IMG/VR virus record: IMGVR_UViG_3300045135_000846
Coordinates: 1 to 40,965 of that record
Length of the DNA: 40,965 nt
Source of the DNA: a virus
Reading direction: 5' to 3' (one strand)
The notes below the pieces were generated by a model that did not search any database, was not told the origin of the DNA, and saw nothing but the letters and a program-made list of their open reading frames with translations. The position numbers were made by a program, and so were the translations under genes. Positions 40,593 to 40,965 of this stretch are shown piece by piece (positions within the stretch are counted from its first letter, which is position 1; the number at the start of each line of letters is the position of its first letter).

Positions 40593-40965
40593 TTAAGAAA
40601 AGATCTTATCAACTACTTTAGTTAACTCTGATCTTTGTATATGTTGTAGCTCTACAAAACTAATATGTTCATTACCTTTACAATGTGGTAATAGTTTCTT
40701 ATAGCCTTCCATACCTCTGTTAGCTCCATACGTTTGTGATGGGTCTAGTATTAGTACCAACTTAGAACCTTCAGCTACCCTTGACATAATCTGTCTTAAG
40801 GTGTTGTGGTCTAGTAACTGTGCTTCATCTACCAACAATATTTTATTATGGTAACTTGCACCCTGAATAGACTCAATCGGCATAGCCTCAAAGTATTCAT
40901 CATATATTTTCTGAGCTTCTTCATTCTCTCTATCCTTATCTGTACATTCATATAGGAACTGTAGG
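40593..40965 (-). CDS. PhoH-like ATPase, C-terminal part only
   Basis: The last 123 codons are present; the frame is open to the right window edge, so the start and P-loop lie outside. The Walker B motif KILLVDEAQLL, then MSRVAEGSKLVLILDPSQ and GANRGMEGYKKLLPH, match the PhoH family, where a helicase-like ATPase domain ends with this set (D-E-A-Q ... G-D-x-x-Q with D-P-S-Q here). phoH-like genes are very common in marine phages; proposed links to phosphate stress or RNA metabolism are not settled. The frame ends with VVDKIFS. Confidence 0.88.
   Translation of the reverse strand, partial: LQFLYECTDKDRENEEAQKIYDEYFEAMPIESIQGASYHNKILLVDEAQLLDHNTLRQIMSRVAEGSKLVLILDPSQTYGANRGMEGYKKLLPHCKGNEHISFVELQHIQRSELTKVVDKIFS

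Noticed and set aside
40437-40607. -1 frameshift extension of phoH through the 12-bp repeats
   Set aside because: The frame is open but there is no good slippery heptamer before the phoH stop and no start codon of its own.
1-40965. CRISPR arrays, tRNA genes, insertion sequences, integrase
   Set aside because: No spaced direct repeats of CRISPR type, no cloverleaf noticed by eye, and no transposase or integrase motifs in any frame. A tRNA scan was not possible, so a divergent tRNA cannot be fully excluded.

Overview
The window is most of a T7-like podovirus genome (Autographiviridae type): a single-subunit phage RNA polymerase, T7-type replication, head, tail and packaging genes, and a low GC content (roughly one third by eye). 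Every gene I accept lies on the minus strand, so transcription and gene order run from high to low coordinates. Ribonucleotide reductase, a MazG-like protein and a PhoH-like protein are typical accessory genes of marine T7-like phages. A marine heterotroph (for example SAR11-like) is a plausible host, but nothing in the sequence proves it. Most genes have AAGGAG-like ribosome binding sites and overlap or abut their neighbours.

The contig is circularly permuted relative to the packaged genome. The genome-end (concatemer junction) region is the gene-free stretch 13356-14238, between the large terminase gene and the first early gene. It holds nine CTTTGAG heptamers, a duplicated 17-bp element and a phage-type promoter. 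Reading leftward from it come the early genes (13355-10572: a GP88/DUF7227-like protein, small unknowns, a very acidic 72-aa protein, a 50-aa membrane peptide, an HTH protein), then RNA polymerase (10561-8021), SSB, a RusA-like resolvase, primase-helicase, a 76-aa protein, DNA polymerase, a MazG-like protein, a zinc-ribbon protein, a DUF3310 protein, NrdA and the start of NrdB (cut at base 1). The genome continues off the right edge with the end of PhoH (40965-40593), a hypothetical gene, the gp6-like 5'-3' exonuclease, two or three small genes, portal, scaffold, capsid, tubular proteins A and B, tail fibre, three tailspike-like adhesins, a membrane/holin cluster, a cupin-like protein, internal virion proteins gp14/15/16 and the two terminase subunits. 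The missing piece should contain most of nrdB and the 5' part of phoH.

Regulation is partly readable. Four minus-strand sites share a 15-bp pattern starting GAA and ending CTATAG: after terminase, between RNA polymerase and SSB, after the exonuclease, and upstream of the capsid gene. These match T7 promoter positions and are probably the promoters of this phage's own polymerase. Two have roughly 10-bp-period CTTTAAG arrays in the downstream leader. Three early leaders share TTAAGC plus a TATAAT-like box and may be host-RNA-polymerase promoters.

The most unusual points are three. (1) A 76-aa protein sits between helicase and DNA polymerase. It ends in the same acidic, phenylalanine-terminated tail as the helicase, and the tail, Shine-Dalgarno sequence and following start codon are duplicated at both gene junctions. 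(2) The RNA polymerase gene appears to start at an ATA codon, because 46 conserved-looking N-terminal codons lie upstream of the first standard start. (3) Three tandem adhesins share an N-terminal module, and there is no recognisable free endolysin; a pesticin/T4-lysozyme-like domain is fused to the C-terminus of the gp15-like virion protein.
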